Source: Actinomycetota bacterium
GTDB taxonomy: Bacteria > Actinomycetota > Actinomycetes > Nanopelagicales > Nanopelagicaceae
DNA length: 24,307 nucleotides
Reading direction: 5' to 3'
NCBI GenBank assembly: GCA_026392775.1
Contig: JAPLBK010000123.1
Location: 1-24,307 of the forward strand
How positions within the stretch are numbered: position 1 is the first letter of the stretch; each line of letters starts with the position of its first letter. A model generated the notes under the pieces. It was not told the DNA's origin. It saw only the letters and a list, made by a program, of their open reading frames with translations, and made no database searches. The position numbers were made by a program, and so were the translations under genes. This document shows positions 7,480 through 19,238 of the stretch, piece after piece.

Positions 7480-9069
7480 TTACTCGGGTTTGCGTCCCTG
7501 ACGCAGAAGGCCGAAGGTAACTGCGTCCTCAAGTGCCATTGCAGAGGCTGCAATAACATTTTCGTGAACACCGACGGTGTTCCATTCACCTTTGCCATCA
7601 CTTGTTTCAACTAATACGCGAGTAACAGCGCCTGTGCCCAGACGTCCTTCAAGGATGCGCACCTTGTAATCAGTGAGCTCTAGAATTTCCAACTCTGGAT
7701 AAAGCTCCCTGAGCCCAGTACGCAAAGCATTATCAAATGCGTTAACAGGACCATTTCCAGTACCAGAACAGGAAATCTGCTTGCCCTTTGCGGTTACTTT
7801 AACTTGAGCCTTTGTAAGAATGCTTTGATCTTCAGAGCGCTCAACTGTTGTTAACCAATGATCAATAGTGAAGAAGGATGGGCGCTTTCCATTCATTTCT
7901 TCAAGAACAAGAAGCTCAAAAGATGCATCTGCTGCTTCAAAGGTAAATCCGCGTGATTCCATCTCTTTAACACGATCAACGATACGTCCGATAAGTTCTT
8001 TATCTCCACCAAGGTCAACGCCTAGTTCTTGTGACTTCAATTCGATGGAGGCACGGCCTGCCATATCAGAGACCAACATGCGCATATCATTTCCAACAGA
8101 TTCAGGATCTTCATGTTGATAGAGAGATGGATCAACCTTGATTGCACTGGCGTGCAGGCCTGCTTTATGGGCAAAAGCTGAAACGCCAACATATGGCTGG
8201 CGCGCACTTGATGACACGTTTGTTACTTCTGCTACAGCATGTGAAATTCTGAAAGCTTCACGGAGTGCATTCTTTGGCAAAACTAATTGATGCTTCTTTA
8301 ACTCAAGGTTTGCAATGATTGTCACTAGGTCGGCATTACCTGTGCGCTCACCATATCCATTAAGAGTTCCTTGAACATGTGTAGCACCGGCTGCAACTGC
8401 TGCCATTGAGTTAGCAACTGCGCATCCTGTGTCATTATGGCAGTGAATACCAAGACGGGCAGAGCTAGCAGTTAAAACATCGTGAACAACTTGTGAAAGC
8501 TCATCCGGCAGCATTCCACCATTGGTGTCGCACAACGCAATAACATCTGCCCCTGCTTCAGCGGCCACACGCACAACCTCTAGCGCATAAGCACGGTTGC
8601 TGCGATAGCCATCAAAGAAGTGCTCAGCATCAAGAAATACGCGTTGTCCTTCGGCAATTAAATGGCTAACAGAGTCACGGATCATCTCTAGGTTTTCATC
8701 CAGAGATGTCTTGAGTGCTAAATCAACATGGCGATCAAAAGCCTTTGCTACCAAAGTAACAGCTGTTGCACCTGAAGCACGTAGAGCACCAAGTAAAACA
8801 TCATCAGCAGCTTTTACGTTTGGACGACGCGTGGCACCAAAGGCGACAAAAGTTGCGTTCTTTAGGACTAATTCTTTTTTAGCACGTGCAAAAAACTCAG
8901 TGTCCTTAGGGTTTGCTCCTGGCCATCCACCTTCAATAAATCCAACACCAAGATCATCTAGGTGTCGCGCGATTGTCAACTTGTCGTGGACAGAAAGATT
9001 TAATCCCTCTTGCTGGGCACCATCGCGCAGTGTGGTGTCATAGATATGAAATGCGTCAGAGACTGGCAT
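7480..9069 (-). CDS. cimA: (R)-citramalate synthase (LeuA/HMGL-like family)
   Basis: Claisen-type condensing enzyme, 529 aa, expected to join pyruvate and acetyl-CoA to (R)-citramalate, the first step of threonine-independent isoleucine synthesis. The TIM-barrel domain opens with IYDTTLRDGAQQEG (metal and substrate site) and has the metal-binding HCHNDTGCAVANS and the LNGYGERTGNADL segment. The C-terminal about 130 residues form a LeuA-type regulatory domain with NPVNAFDNALR-like sequence (GPVNAFDNALRTGL). The start at 9069 gives a TAATG junction with ilvE and has AAAGG upstream. The in-frame start at 9090 would add 7 residues inside ilvE and is less likely. A 2-isopropylmalate synthase role is less likely because the sequence fits the long citramalate synthase subfamily. 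Confidence 0.88.
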   Translation of the reverse strand: MPVSDAFHIYDTTLRDGAQQEGLNLSVHDKLTIARHLDDLGVGFIEGGWPGANPKDTEFFARAKKELVLKNATFVAFGATRRPNVKAADDVLLGALRASGATAVTLVAKAFDRHVDLALKTSLDENLEMIRDSVSHLIAEGQRVFLDAEHFFDGYRSNRAYALEVVRVAAEAGADVIALCDTNGGMLPDELSQVVHDVLTASSARLGIHCHNDTGCAVANSMAAVAAGATHVQGTLNGYGERTGNADLVTIIANLELKKHQLVLPKNALREAFRISHAVAEVTNVSSSARQPYVGVSAFAHKAGLHASAIKVDPSLYQHEDPESVGNDMRMLVSDMAGRASIELKSQELGVDLGGDKELIGRIVDRVKEMESRGFTFEAADASFELLVLEEMNGKRPSFFTIDHWLTTVERSEDQSILTKAQVKVTAKGKQISCSGTGNGPVNAFDNALRTGLRELYPELEILELTDYKVRILEGRLGTGAVTRVLVETSDGKGEWNTVGVHENVIAASAMALEDAVTFGLLRQGRKPE

Positions 9070-10148
9070 TAGCAGACCTTTCGTACCCAACCGTGTATAT
9101 CAGGGGTTATTCCATGTTGAATTGCAAGTAAGTGATTACGAATTTGCATTGTTATTACGCCAGGCTGTCCATCACCAGTTACCCACGTACCCATGTTTGA
9201 TTTAGCAGTACCAACTGGTGAAACAACAGCTGCGGTACCGCATGCAAAGATTTCAGTGATTTCACCGGATGCAACGCCATCGCGCCAATCATCGATGCTC
9301 AGCATTACTTCTTCAGTTTTATATCCAAGATCTTTAGCAACAGAGAGGATTGAATCTCGAGTGATTCCTGGAAGCAATGTGCCAGTTAATTTAGGAGTGC
9401 TAACTCTTGCCTCGGCGCCTTTGCCCTTTACAAAATAAAGGTTCATGCCACCCATCTCTTCAACCCACTTGCGCTCTTTAGCATCGATCCACACAACTTG
9501 ATCACAGCCCTCTCGCGCGGCAGCTTTTTGTGCGACTAGTGATGCTGCGTAGTTTCCACCGCACTTTGCTTCACCTGTTCCACCTTGTACTGCACGGACA
9601 TATTCAGTTGAAATCCACACAGAGACCGCCTTTGATGGATCAAAGTAAGCACCTGCTGGTGTTGCAATAAGAATGTATGTGGCTTTATTAGTTGGGCGAA
9701 CACCTAAGCCAACTTCAGTAGCAATCATGAATGGACGGATATATAAGGACTCTCCAACTTTATTTGGAACCCAACCCGCATCTTGTTTCACCAAAGCTTC
9801 AACTGTTTCTAGAAAAAGTGCTTCTGGCATTTCAGGTAGCGCTAAACGCTTAGCTGAGTTTGCAAAACGTTTAGCGTTTGCATCGGGGCGAAACAGTGAG
9901 ATTGACCCATCAGGTTGGCGATATGCCTTCATACCTTCAAAGATTTCTTGACCGTAGTGAAAAACTGCTGTCGCAGGATCTAGTGAAAGTGGGCCATAAG
10001 GCTTTAACTCCGGTTCTGCCCATCCATCTTTTTCAGTCCATTCACAGACAACCATGTGGTCGGTGTAGTACTTACCGAATCCGCCTTCAGCAACAAGTGC
10101 ATCACGTGTGGCAGCATCTTTTGAATTGGGGTTGAGTATAATTTTCAT
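9069..10148 (-). CDS. ilvE: Branched-chain amino acid aminotransferase
   Basis: PLP enzyme of fold type IV that interconverts valine, leucine and isoleucine with their 2-oxo acids, using glutamate/2-oxoglutarate. 359 aa, the long bacterial/eukaryotic-type BCAT. Motifs: YGQEIFEGMKAYR near residue 65, SLYIRPF near 134, the PLP-lysine segment GEAKCGGNYAAS with likely Lys195, and EEMGGMNLYFV near 230. The C-terminal FACGTAAVVSPVG loop is typical. It lies 3 bases after the leuB stop and its stop shares one base with the cimA start. It is the common last step of all three pathways served by this cluster. Confidence 0.95.
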   Translation of the reverse strand: MKIILNPNSKDAATRDALVAEGGFGKYYTDHMVVCEWTEKDGWAEPELKPYGPLSLDPATAVFHYGQEIFEGMKAYRQPDGSISLFRPDANAKRFANSAKRLALPEMPEALFLETVEALVKQDAGWVPNKVGESLYIRPFMIATEVGLGVRPTNKATYILIATPAGAYFDPSKAVSVWISTEYVRAVQGGTGEAKCGGNYAASLVAQKAAAREGCDQVVWIDAKERKWVEEMGGMNLYFVKGKGAEARVSTPKLTGTLLPGITRDSILSVAKDLGYKTEEVMLSIDDWRDGVASGEITEIFACGTAAVVSPVGTAKSNMGTWVTGDGQPGVITMQIRNHLLAIQHGITPDIHGWVRKVC

Positions 10149-10151
10149 GGT

Positions 10152-11182
10152 TTATAGCGCTGCAACTAGCGCATCTCCCACTTCACTAGTGCTTCGTTTT
10201 TTGTCTCCACGAGTAAGCAAATCAGCAGCAACTGCGCGCTCAACATCACGGGCAGCATCGGCATAACCTAAGTGATCTAGCATCATGGCCACCGACATAA
10301 CGGTTGCGGTGGGATCTGCAATGTTTTTGCCAGCAATATCTGGTGCAGAGCCATGCACTGGCTCAAACATTGATGGGAACTTTCCAGTCGGGTTGATGTT
10401 GCCTGAAGCAGCCAGACCAATTCCGCCACAGATGGCAGCTGCAATATCAGTTAAGATATCGCCAAAGAGGTTATCTGTAACAACAACATCAAAGCGCTCT
10501 GGGTTAGTTACAAAGAACATTGATGCTGCATCAACATGTAAATAATCTGTTGTAACCGTTGGGTATTCCTTAGCAACTTCGTTAAATGTACGAGTCCACA
10601 GACCACCAGCACGGGTTAATACGTTGTTTTTATGCACCAACGTCAGCTTCTTTCGATCACGCTTGGACGCGCGCTCGAATGCATCACGAATAACTCGCTC
10701 TGCACCGCGGCGAGTATTCAGACTTTCCTCAGTGGCAATCTCTGCATCAGTACCTTCTGCAAGGACTCCCCCGGCACCAACATATGGACCTTCAGTTCCT
10801 TCGCGCACAACCACAAAATCAATCGGAGCCTTTGTTGCTAATGGTCCGGTAACACCAGGCATTAAACGTGCAGGGCGCAAATTAATGTAGTGATCAAAAG
10901 CAAATCGAAGCTTCAATAAAAGTCCGCGCTCTAGTACTCCGCTAGGAACACTTGGATCCCCAACTGCGCCTAGCAAAATAACATCCTTCGTTGCAATCTC
11001 ATCTAAAATAGCTTGTGGCAGAACTTCACCGGTGCGGTGCCAATAGCCTGCGCCTAAGTCATATGAGGTGCACTTAAAGCTCACGTCATACTTCTTTGCA
11101 ACAACATCAAGAACTTTTAAGCCCTCGTTAACAACCTCAGGGCCAATTCCATCACCGGCAATTACAGCTAAGTTAATAGTTT

Positions 11183-11186
<4 letters not shown>
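10152..11186 (-). CDS. leuB: 3-Isopropylmalate dehydrogenase
   Basis: NAD-dependent oxidative decarboxylase, 344 aa, third step of leucine synthesis. In citramalate-using organisms the same enzyme can also act on 3-methylmalate for isoleucine; that is plausible here because cimA is two genes downstream. Visible motifs: [11 protein letters not shown] at the N-terminus, the [12 protein letters not shown] active-site segment near residue 125, HKNNVL near 185, and the signature [19 protein letters not shown] near 242. [16 protein letters not shown] near 280 binds NAD. The ATG at 11186 overlaps the serA stop (ATGA) and has GGAGGA 4 bases upstream. leuA, leuC and leuD are not in this window. Confidence 0.95.
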
Positions 11187-13820
<2,634 letters not shown>

Positions 13821-14108
13821 TTAGTTCTGGTAATCGGGTTGAGTGTCGTGTACTGCTGGTGCTGTCTTATTTGGAAGTATTTCTCTTATAGAAATGACAT
13901 TGATCAACTTATCAAGCTGAGCAATTACTTGTTCGAGCGCATGGCCTTCTAAATTAACCACAATGTCCATCTGTGAGATGGATGGGTCAACTGTTGGTCC
14001 GACAGATAAGCGTTCAATATTGTATGCACGGCGAGAAAAGAGGCCGGCAACGCGGGCCAATACGCCAGGTGAGTTCTCTACTAAAACTTCGAGTGTGTGT
14101 TGGGCCAT
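13821..14108 (-). CDS. ilvN: Acetolactate synthase small (regulatory) subunit, short form with a single ACT domain
   Basis: Regulatory partner of IlvB, 95 aa. Residues 2-75 are an ACT domain: HTLEVLVENSPGVLARVAGL, FSRRAYNIERLSVGPT, then VVNLEGHALEQVIAQLDKLI. Gly15 and Asn30 match the positions (Gly14, Asn29 of E. coli IlvH) tied to valine feedback. Actinobacterial and IlvH-type small subunits are normally about 160-175 aa with a second C-terminal domain, which is absent here. After NVISIREILPN comes a short polar tail and a TAA. Only 12 bases separate it from ilvC, so the missing half is not hidden by a frameshift. It starts 2 bases after ilvB, with CAGGAG inside the ilvB end. Function is secure; the shortness is unusual. 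Confidence 0.9.
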   Translation of the reverse strand: MAQHTLEVLVENSPGVLARVAGLFSRRAYNIERLSVGPTVDPSISQMDIVVNLEGHALEQVIAQLDKLINVISIREILPNKTAPAVHDTQPDYQN

Positions 14109-14110
14109 TT

Positions 14111-15847
14111 TTATAGCTCCTGTGAATCCCAGTCAGGCGCAGTCTCGCGCGCGACCATGATGTCATCATTTGACGTTCCTGCAGCAACCATTGGCCACAC
14201 CATTGCATCGCGATGAACACGAAAATCAATAACAACGGGTTGATCATTAATTCCCATTGCCTTTTCGATAGTTGCGTCAACATCTTCTTCACGCTCGCAA
14301 CTCAAACCTACGCAGCCCATCGCTTCTGCGAGCATTGGGAAGTTTGGAACACGTTTTGATTCAAGATTTGTATTTGAATATCGACCTTCATAAAACAGAG
14401 TCTGCCACTGGCGAACCATGCCAAGAGATTCATTATTAATGATTGCGACCTTGATTGGAATATTGTTGAGCGCACATGTCACAAGCTCTTGATTAGTCAT
14501 CTGGAAACAACCATCACCATCGATTGCCCAAACAGTTGTATCTGGAGCTCCAACTTTTGCACCCATTGCAGCAGGAACCGCGTAACCCATAGTTCCAAGG
14601 CCACCTGAGTTAAGCCATGTGCGTGGGTTTTCATAAGAAACAAATTGGGAAGCCCACATCTGATGTTGTCCAACACCTGCAGCAAAAATTGCTTCTGGAC
14701 CTGAGATTTTTCCAAGTCTTTCAATTACATACTGTGGAGATAATGTCCCATCATTTGGTTTGTCATAACCGAGTGGGTAAGCAGCTTGGAGTGAATTCAT
14801 CTGGTGCAACCATGCGGTTAAATCTGGTTGATTCTTTGCAAGAGCACTCTTAAGGGCTGGAATCAGCGCAGAGATGGTGTTTTTGAGATCACCCAACACG
14901 GCAACATCAGCAAAACGGTTCTTACCAATTTCAGCGGGATCAATGTCTGCGTGAATAACTTTGGCATTAACTGCAAAAGTTGAAAGCTTACCTGTAACAC
15001 GATCATCAAAGCGCGCACCTAGAGTAATGAGAAGATCTGCTTTTTGTAGCGCTGTAACTGCAGCAACTGTTCCATGCATACCAGGCATTCCAAGATGCAA
15101 TGGATGGCTATCGGGGAATGCACCACGGGCCATAAGAGTTGTCACAACCGGTGCTCCGAGTAGCTGTGCGAGTTCTAGTAGTTCGCGTGATGCATTTGCT
15201 TTAATTACCCCGCCACCCACATAAAAGACTGGCTTACTAGATTGCGTAATTAATGCAGCTGCATCCAGGATGGACTGGTTATTCGGAATCGACTTTGGTT
15301 TATATCCAGCCAAGTTAACAGAAGTTGGATACTTAAAATCTGTCATTGCTTGTAGTGCGTCTTTCGCGATATCAACAAGTACTGGGCCAGGACGGCCTGT
15401 ACTTGCAATATGGAATGCCTCTGCGATTGCACGTGAAATATCAGCAGGATTAGTTACAAGATAGTTGTGCTTTGCAAACGGCATCGTAATACCGCGAATA
15501 TCAGCTTCTTGAAAAGCATCTGTTCCAATAGCAACAGAAGGTACTTGTCCCGTAATTGCGACAACTGGGACTGAATCCATTGCAGCATCTGCTAAAGGCG
15601 TTACAAGATTTGTTGCACCAGGACCGGATGTAGCAATACACACACCAACGCGGCCAGTTACTTGGGCATAACCTGTTGCAGCATGTCCTGCACCTTGCTC
15701 ATGGCGAACAAGAATGTGGCGGATAGAGCTGGAGAAAATTGGATCATAGGCTGGCAGGATCGCACCGCCAGGGATTCCAAACATGACATCAACGCCGGCA
15801 GCTTCAAGGGATGCCACAAGTGAACTCGCCCCAGTCATTTGACTCAT
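14111..15847 (-). CDS. ilvB: Acetolactate (acetohydroxyacid) synthase large subunit
   Basis: ThDP-dependent catalytic subunit that condenses pyruvate with pyruvate or 2-oxobutyrate, the committed step to Val/Leu or Ile. 578 aa from ATG at 15847. [12 protein letters not shown] near residue 24 is followed by catalytic Glu50 ([14 protein letters not shown]). The FAD/central domain runs about 195-340. The ThDP-binding motif begins [12 protein letters not shown] near 444 and ends at NN near 471. AGAAGGACA precedes the ATG. An in-frame start at 15874 would add nine residues but lies within the region between terminator and Shine-Dalgarno site, so it is unlikely. Expression is probably controlled by the upstream leader-peptide attenuator. 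Confidence 0.95.
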   Translation of the reverse strand: MSQMTGASSLVASLEAAGVDVMFGIPGGAILPAYDPIFSSSIRHILVRHEQGAGHAATGYAQVTGRVGVCIATSGPGATNLVTPLADAAMDSVPVVAITGQVPSVAIGTDAFQEADIRGITMPFAKHNYLVTNPADISRAIAEAFHIASTGRPGPVLVDIAKDALQAMTDFKYPTSVNLAGYKPKSIPNNQSILDAAALITQSSKPVFYVGGGVIKANASRELLELAQLLGAPVVTTLMARGAFPDSHPLHLGMPGMHGTVAAVTALQKADLLITLGARFDDRVTGKLSTFAVNAKVIHADIDPAEIGKNRFADVAVLGDLKNTISALIPALKSALAKNQPDLTAWLHQMNSLQAAYPLGYDKPNDGTLSPQYVIERLGKISGPEAIFAAGVGQHQMWASQFVSYENPRTWLNSGGLGTMGYAVPAAMGAKVGAPDTTVWAIDGDGCFQMTNQELVTCALNNIPIKVAIINNESLGMVRQWQTLFYEGRYSNTNLESKRVPNFPMLAEAMGCVGLSCEREEDVDATIEKAMGINDQPVVIDFRVHRDAMVWPMVAAGTSNDDIMVARETAPDWDSQEL

Positions 15848-15890
15848 TGTCCTTCTCCCTTCGTTGCCTTGCATTTAAAGTGGTTAAACG

Positions 15891-15914
15891 AAAAAACCCT
15901 CAGATAACTGAGGG
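15891..15914 (-). terminator. Intrinsic terminator of the ilvB attenuator
   Basis: On the minus strand CCCTCAG (15914-15908), loop TTAT, CTGAGGG (15903-15897) makes a perfect 7-bp stem followed at once by six T (15896-15891). It is the strongest intrinsic terminator in the window. It lies after the leader peptide and 43 bases before the ilvB ATG, the usual place for an attenuator rather than an end-of-operon terminator. Confidence 0.85.
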
Positions 15915-15946
15915 CGGCGCATGATCATCGTTAGATCACGCGCTGC
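15914..15946 (-). promoter_or_regulatory. Long hairpin between leader peptide and terminator (ilvB attenuator)
   Basis: GCAGCGCGTGATC (15946-15934) pairs with GATCATGCGCCGC (15926-15914) across a 7-base loop: 13 positions with one A-C mismatch and one G-T pair. The first G is the last base of the leader stop codon, and the final C is the first base of the terminator stem. A ribosome that finishes the leader peptide would open this stem, while one held at the Val codons would cover only its start. The two hairpins share a single base, so classical mutual exclusion is not obvious. The CCGCC at 15917-15913 could alternatively pair with GGTGG of the Val codons. Confidence 0.6.
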
Positions 15947-15975
15947 TAAATCACCACCACAAATGTTGTGCTCAT
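15946..15975 (-). CDS. ilvB leader peptide MSTTFVVVI
   Basis: Nine-codon reading frame ATG AGC ACA ACA TTT GTG GTG GTG ATT TAG. Three consecutive Val codons and one Ile codon are placed right before the stop, matching two end products of the operon. It is followed by a long hairpin and an intrinsic terminator, then ilvB. There is no Shine-Dalgarno sequence before it, and the predicted transcription start is its own ATG, so it is probably translated as a leaderless message. A Val-rich attenuator peptide without a ribosome binding site is known for ilvBNC of Corynebacterium glutamicum. It is too short for gene finders and is called on codon content and context. Confidence 0.85.
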   Translation of the reverse strand: MSTTFVVVI

Positions 15976-15981
15976 AGAGAT

Positions 15982-16011
15982 ATTGTCCAATGAATTACGC
16001 ATAAGAGTCAA
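15982..16011 (-). promoter_or_regulatory. Sigma-70-type promoter of the ilvB leader
   Basis: -35 TTGACT (16011-16006, five of six matches to TTGACA), an 18-base spacer, and -10 GACAAT (15987-15982, four of six, with the key A and final T). Counting seven bases from the end of the -10 puts +1 at 15975, the A of the leader peptide ATG. It lies in the 71-base gap between the ilvD stop and the leader. Confidence 0.65.
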
Positions 16012-16015
16012 GGCA

Positions 16016-16031
16016 TGAGATGCACATCTCA
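16016..16031 (-). repeat. Perfect 7-base dyad next to the ilvB -35 element
   Basis: TGAGATG (16031-16025) and CATCTCA (16022-16016) are exact reverse complements with a 2-base centre. The dyad lies 15 bases after the ilvD stop and 4 bases upstream of the -35. There is no T-run after it. It may be a binding site for a regulator at the promoter, or a hairpin at the end of the ilvD transcript. Confidence 0.5.
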
Positions 16032-16046
16032 CAATTTGAGCCAGCA

Positions 16047-17720
16047 CTACTCGCAGACCGCTCCTTTGGATGCAGATCCCACCAGTTTCGAATACTTAGC
16101 CAATACCCCACGGGAGTATTTGTGACCCAATGGCTTCCAGCCAACTTTTCTGGCCTCAAGCTCCTTAGGGTCCACAAGTAAATCCAATGTGCGATGAGTG
16201 ATGTCGATTCGAACTAAATCCCCATCTTTAATAAATGCAATCGCTCCCCCATCAACGGCTTCTGGTGCAACGTGACCAACGCACAATCCAGTTGATCCAC
16301 CAGAGAAACGTCCATCAGTTAAAAGCAGAGTTGATTTACCAAGACCCGCACCTTTAATTGCACCAGTAATCATTAACATCTCACGCATACCAGGACCACC
16401 CTTAGGACCTTCATAGCGAATTACAACTACATCACCGGCTTGAATTGTTCCGTTTTCAAGTGCATCCATTGCAGCTTGTTCGCGTTCAAACACTCGCGCA
16501 GGACCTTCAAATTTTTCAATTCCAATACCTGCTGTTTTACAAACAGCACCATCGGTGGCAAGTGAGCCACCCAAAATAGTAATTCCAATATCTGTTGAGA
16601 TTGGTGAAGAAACTGCGCGCAAGATCTGCCCATCTGGATCTGGTGGAGCAATATCTTTCAAATTCTCTGCCATTGTTTTGCCAGTAACAGTTAGAACATC
16701 ACCGTGAAGCAGACCTGCATCAAGTAATCCCTTTAATACAACTGGAATTCCACCTACTTTATCCACATCACTCATGACAAAGCGACCAAATGGCTTGAGA
16801 TCTCCCAGTAGTGGAACCTTTGAGCCAATACGATGGAAATCATTGAGTTCAAGATCTACTTCGGCTTCATAAGCAATAGCTAGCAGGTGCAGAACAGCGT
16901 TAGTAGAACCACCCAATGCCATCAAAATTGTGATCGCGTTTTCAAATGCCTGTTTCGTCAAAATATCACGAGTAGTAATTCCTTGGCGGATAAGTTCAAC
17001 CACGGCAGCACCTGATGCAATTGCATAAGTATCGCGGCGGCGATCAACAGCAGGAGGCGCTGCTGAGCCAGGAAGTGAAAGCCCAATAGCTTCACCAATA
17101 CTTGCCATGGTGTTTGCTGTGTACATACCTCCACAAGCACCTTCGCCAGGACAGATTGCACGTTCAATTTGATCCACCCGCTCTTGGGTAATTAATCCAC
17201 GGGCACAAGCTCCAACGGCCTCAAAGGCATCGATGATTGTTACATCTTTTCCATCAACTTGACCTGGCAATGTAGAGCCTGCATAAACAAAAACGCTTGC
17301 AACATCGATGCGAGCTGCCGCCATCATCATTCCTGGAAGAGATTTATCGCAACCAGCAAAAGTAACCATGCCATCTAAACGTTCTGCTTGCATAACTGCT
17401 TCAACTGAGTCTGCAATTACTTCACGTGAAACTAGTGAAAAGTGCATTCCTTCATGGCCCATTGAAATTCCATCAGAGACAGAGATAGTTCCAAATTGCA
17501 TGGGGAATCCGCCTGCATCAAGAACACCTTGCTTTGATGCTTTAGCTAGGCGATCTAAGGATAAATTGCAGGGGGTAATTTCATTCCATGAAGAAGCAAT
17601 ACCAATTTGTGGTTTAACCCAATCATCATCACCCATACCAACAGCACGTAACATTCCACGTGCAGGGGCGCGCTCTAATCCATCAGTTACGACTCCGGAG
17701 CGCGGCTTCATGTTTGGCAT
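16047..17720 (-). CDS. ilvD: Dihydroxy-acid dehydratase
   Basis: Iron-sulfur dehydratase, third step of Val/Ile synthesis, giving the 2-oxo acids used by IlvE. 557 aa, the shorter family form. Cluster cysteines are visible in [28 protein letters not shown] and [18 protein letters not shown]; the three-Cys pattern fits either a [2Fe-2S] or [4Fe-4S] enzyme. [10 protein letters not shown] near residue 270 and [20 protein letters not shown] near 470 are family signatures. ATG at 17720 has AGAAGG about 13 bases upstream; a second ATG three codons later is possible. It lies 9 bases after gatB and before the ilvB promoter, so it is probably transcribed with the gat genes rather than from the attenuated promoter. 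Confidence 0.95.
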   Translation of the reverse strand: MPNMKPRSGVVTDGLERAPARGMLRAVGMGDDDWVKPQIGIASSWNEITPCNLSLDRLAKASKQGVLDAGGFPMQFGTISVSDGISMGHEGMHFSLVSREVIADSVEAVMQAERLDGMVTFAGCDKSLPGMMMAAARIDVASVFVYAGSTLPGQVDGKDVTIIDAFEAVGACARGLITQERVDQIERAICPGEGACGGMYTANTMASIGEAIGLSLPGSAAPPAVDRRRDTYAIASGAAVVELIRQGITTRDILTKQAFENAITILMALGGSTNAVLHLLAIAYEAEVDLELNDFHRIGSKVPLLGDLKPFGRFVMSDVDKVGGIPVVLKGLLDAGLLHGDVLTVTGKTMAENLKDIAPPDPDGQILRAVSSPISTDIGITILGGSLATDGAVCKTAGIGIEKFEGPARVFEREQAAMDALENGTIQAGDVVVIRYEGPKGGPGMREMLMITGAIKGAGLGKSTLLLTDGRFSGGSTGLCVGHVAPEAVDGGAIAFIKDGDLVRIDITHRTLDLLVDPKELEARKVGWKPLGHKYSRGVLAKYSKLVGSASKGAVCE

Positions 17721-17729
17721 CTGCGTAGT

Positions 17730-19238
17730 CTAGCCTTCTGATTGTCCAAGATGAGCTAATAAAAGCGCACGAACTTTAGCTGCATCGGCTTGGCCCTTCG
17801 TATCTTTCATAACCATTCCGATCAAAGCACCAGCTGCTGGCAAGTGACCATCGCGAACCTTTTGTGCAGTCTCTGGTTGTCCAGCACATGCCCGCTCGAT
17901 AGCAGCCATTAAAGCTGAATCATCATTAACAACCTTAATTCCGCGCGCAGCAATAACCGCTGAAGGCTTTCCTTCACCGGCAATAACGCCTTCAACAACT
18001 TGGCGCGCTAACTTATCTGTTAAATCTCCAGCATTGACAAGGGCCACAATCTCGGCCACATCTGTTGCTGCAATTGGTAGATCTTTAATTGCCACATCTT
18101 TTTCATTAGCAATTCGAGAAATCTCACCTAACCACCAACCGCGTGCTTTAGTAGGATCTGCCCCAAGTGCAACAGTTGCTTCAACGACATCGAGCACGTC
18201 AGCATTAATCATCGCTGACATCTCCTTATCTGGAACTGCCCACTGTTCTTGCAAACGCTTGCGGTGAATGGAGGGTCTCTCTGGCAAAGTTGCGCGTAGT
18301 TGCTCAATCCAAGCTGCATCTGGTGCAACTGGAACTAAATCTGGCTCTGGGAAATAACGATAATCCTCAGCCTGCTCTTTTGAGCGGCCAGATCTAGTTA
18401 ACCCTGACTCCTCTTGGAAGTGACGAGTCTCTTGAACAACTCGCTCACCCTTATTTAATAACTCAGCATGGCGAATCATTTCACCGCGAATCGCGCGTTC
18501 AACTGAGCGAAGTGAGTTAACATTTTTAGTCTCACTGCGAGTTCCAAGGGTTTCGGCACCGATTAAGCGAAGCGATACGTTGGCATCGCAGCGCAGAGAA
18601 CCCTGCTCCATCTTCACATCGCTAACGCCCAATGAGCGCAAAATATCGCGAAGCTCGGCGACATAAGCCTTTGCAACCTCTGGCGCATATTTACCAGTAC
18701 CCGGAACAATCTTGGTCACGATTTCAACTAAAGGTATACCAGCACGGTTGTAGTCGAGGAGTGAATATTCGGCGCCATGAATTCGACCCGTTGCACCACC
18801 TACGTGAAGTGATTTACCTGTGTCCTCTTCCATGTGAACGCGTTCTACTTCAATGCGAAAACTCTTAGGACCCTCATCGGTTTCAATTTCAACATCGACA
18901 TAGCCATTGACGCAGATTGGTTCGTCATACTGCGAAATTTGAAAGTTCTTTGGCATATCTGGGTAGAAATAATTTTTGCGGGCAAAGCGACTAAAAGGCG
19001 CAATCGAGCAGTTAAGGGCTAGACCGATTTTAATCGTCGACTCGATCGCCTTTTCATTAACCGTTGGAAGTGCACCGGGTAGGGCTAAACACACTGGACA
19101 CGTTTGAGTATTTGGTTCGCCACCAAATATTGTGCTGCAGCCACAGAACATCTTTGACTGCGTATTTAACTCAACGTGTACTTCAAGGCCCAGAACGGGT
19201 TCGTACTTTGCAATCACATCATCGTATGTAAGCGCCAT
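17730..19238 (-). CDS. gatB: Asp-tRNA(Asn)/Glu-tRNA(Gln) amidotransferase subunit B
   Basis: tRNA-binding kinase subunit of GatCAB, which phosphorylates the side chain of mischarged Glu-tRNA(Gln) or Asp-tRNA(Asn) before amidation. 502 aa. The zinc site is intact: FCGCS near residue 32 and CPVCL near 47. Conserved blocks include [10 protein letters not shown] at the start, [22 protein letters not shown], the [14 protein letters not shown] segment and [17 protein letters not shown]. The C-terminal about 150 residues form the YqeY-like tail domain that contacts the tRNA. The ATG follows the gatA stop with no base between them (TAAATG), and there is no clear Shine-Dalgarno, so it likely depends on coupling. 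Confidence 0.96.
   Translation of the reverse strand: MALTYDDVIAKYEPVLGLEVHVELNTQSKMFCGCSTIFGGEPNTQTCPVCLALPGALPTVNEKAIESTIKIGLALNCSIAPFSRFARKNYFYPDMPKNFQISQYDEPICVNGYVDVEIETDEGPKSFRIEVERVHMEEDTGKSLHVGGATGRIHGAEYSLLDYNRAGIPLVEIVTKIVPGTGKYAPEVAKAYVAELRDILRSLGVSDVKMEQGSLRCDANVSLRLIGAETLGTRSETKNVNSLRSVERAIRGEMIRHAELLNKGERVVQETRHFQEESGLTRSGRSKEQAEDYRYFPEPDLVPVAPDAAWIEQLRATLPERPSIHRKRLQEQWAVPDKEMSAMINADVLDVVEATVALGADPTKARGWWLGEISRIANEKDVAIKDLPIAATDVAEIVALVNAGDLTDKLARQVVEGVIAGEGKPSAVIAARGIKVVNDDSALMAAIERACAGQPETAQKVRDGHLPAAGALIGMVMKDTKGQADAAKVRALLLAHLGQSEG

Noticed and set aside
17308..17733. 141-codon plus-strand frame opposite the ilvD start
   Set aside because: Antisense to the conserved ilvD N-terminus with its cluster cysteines; no support of its own.
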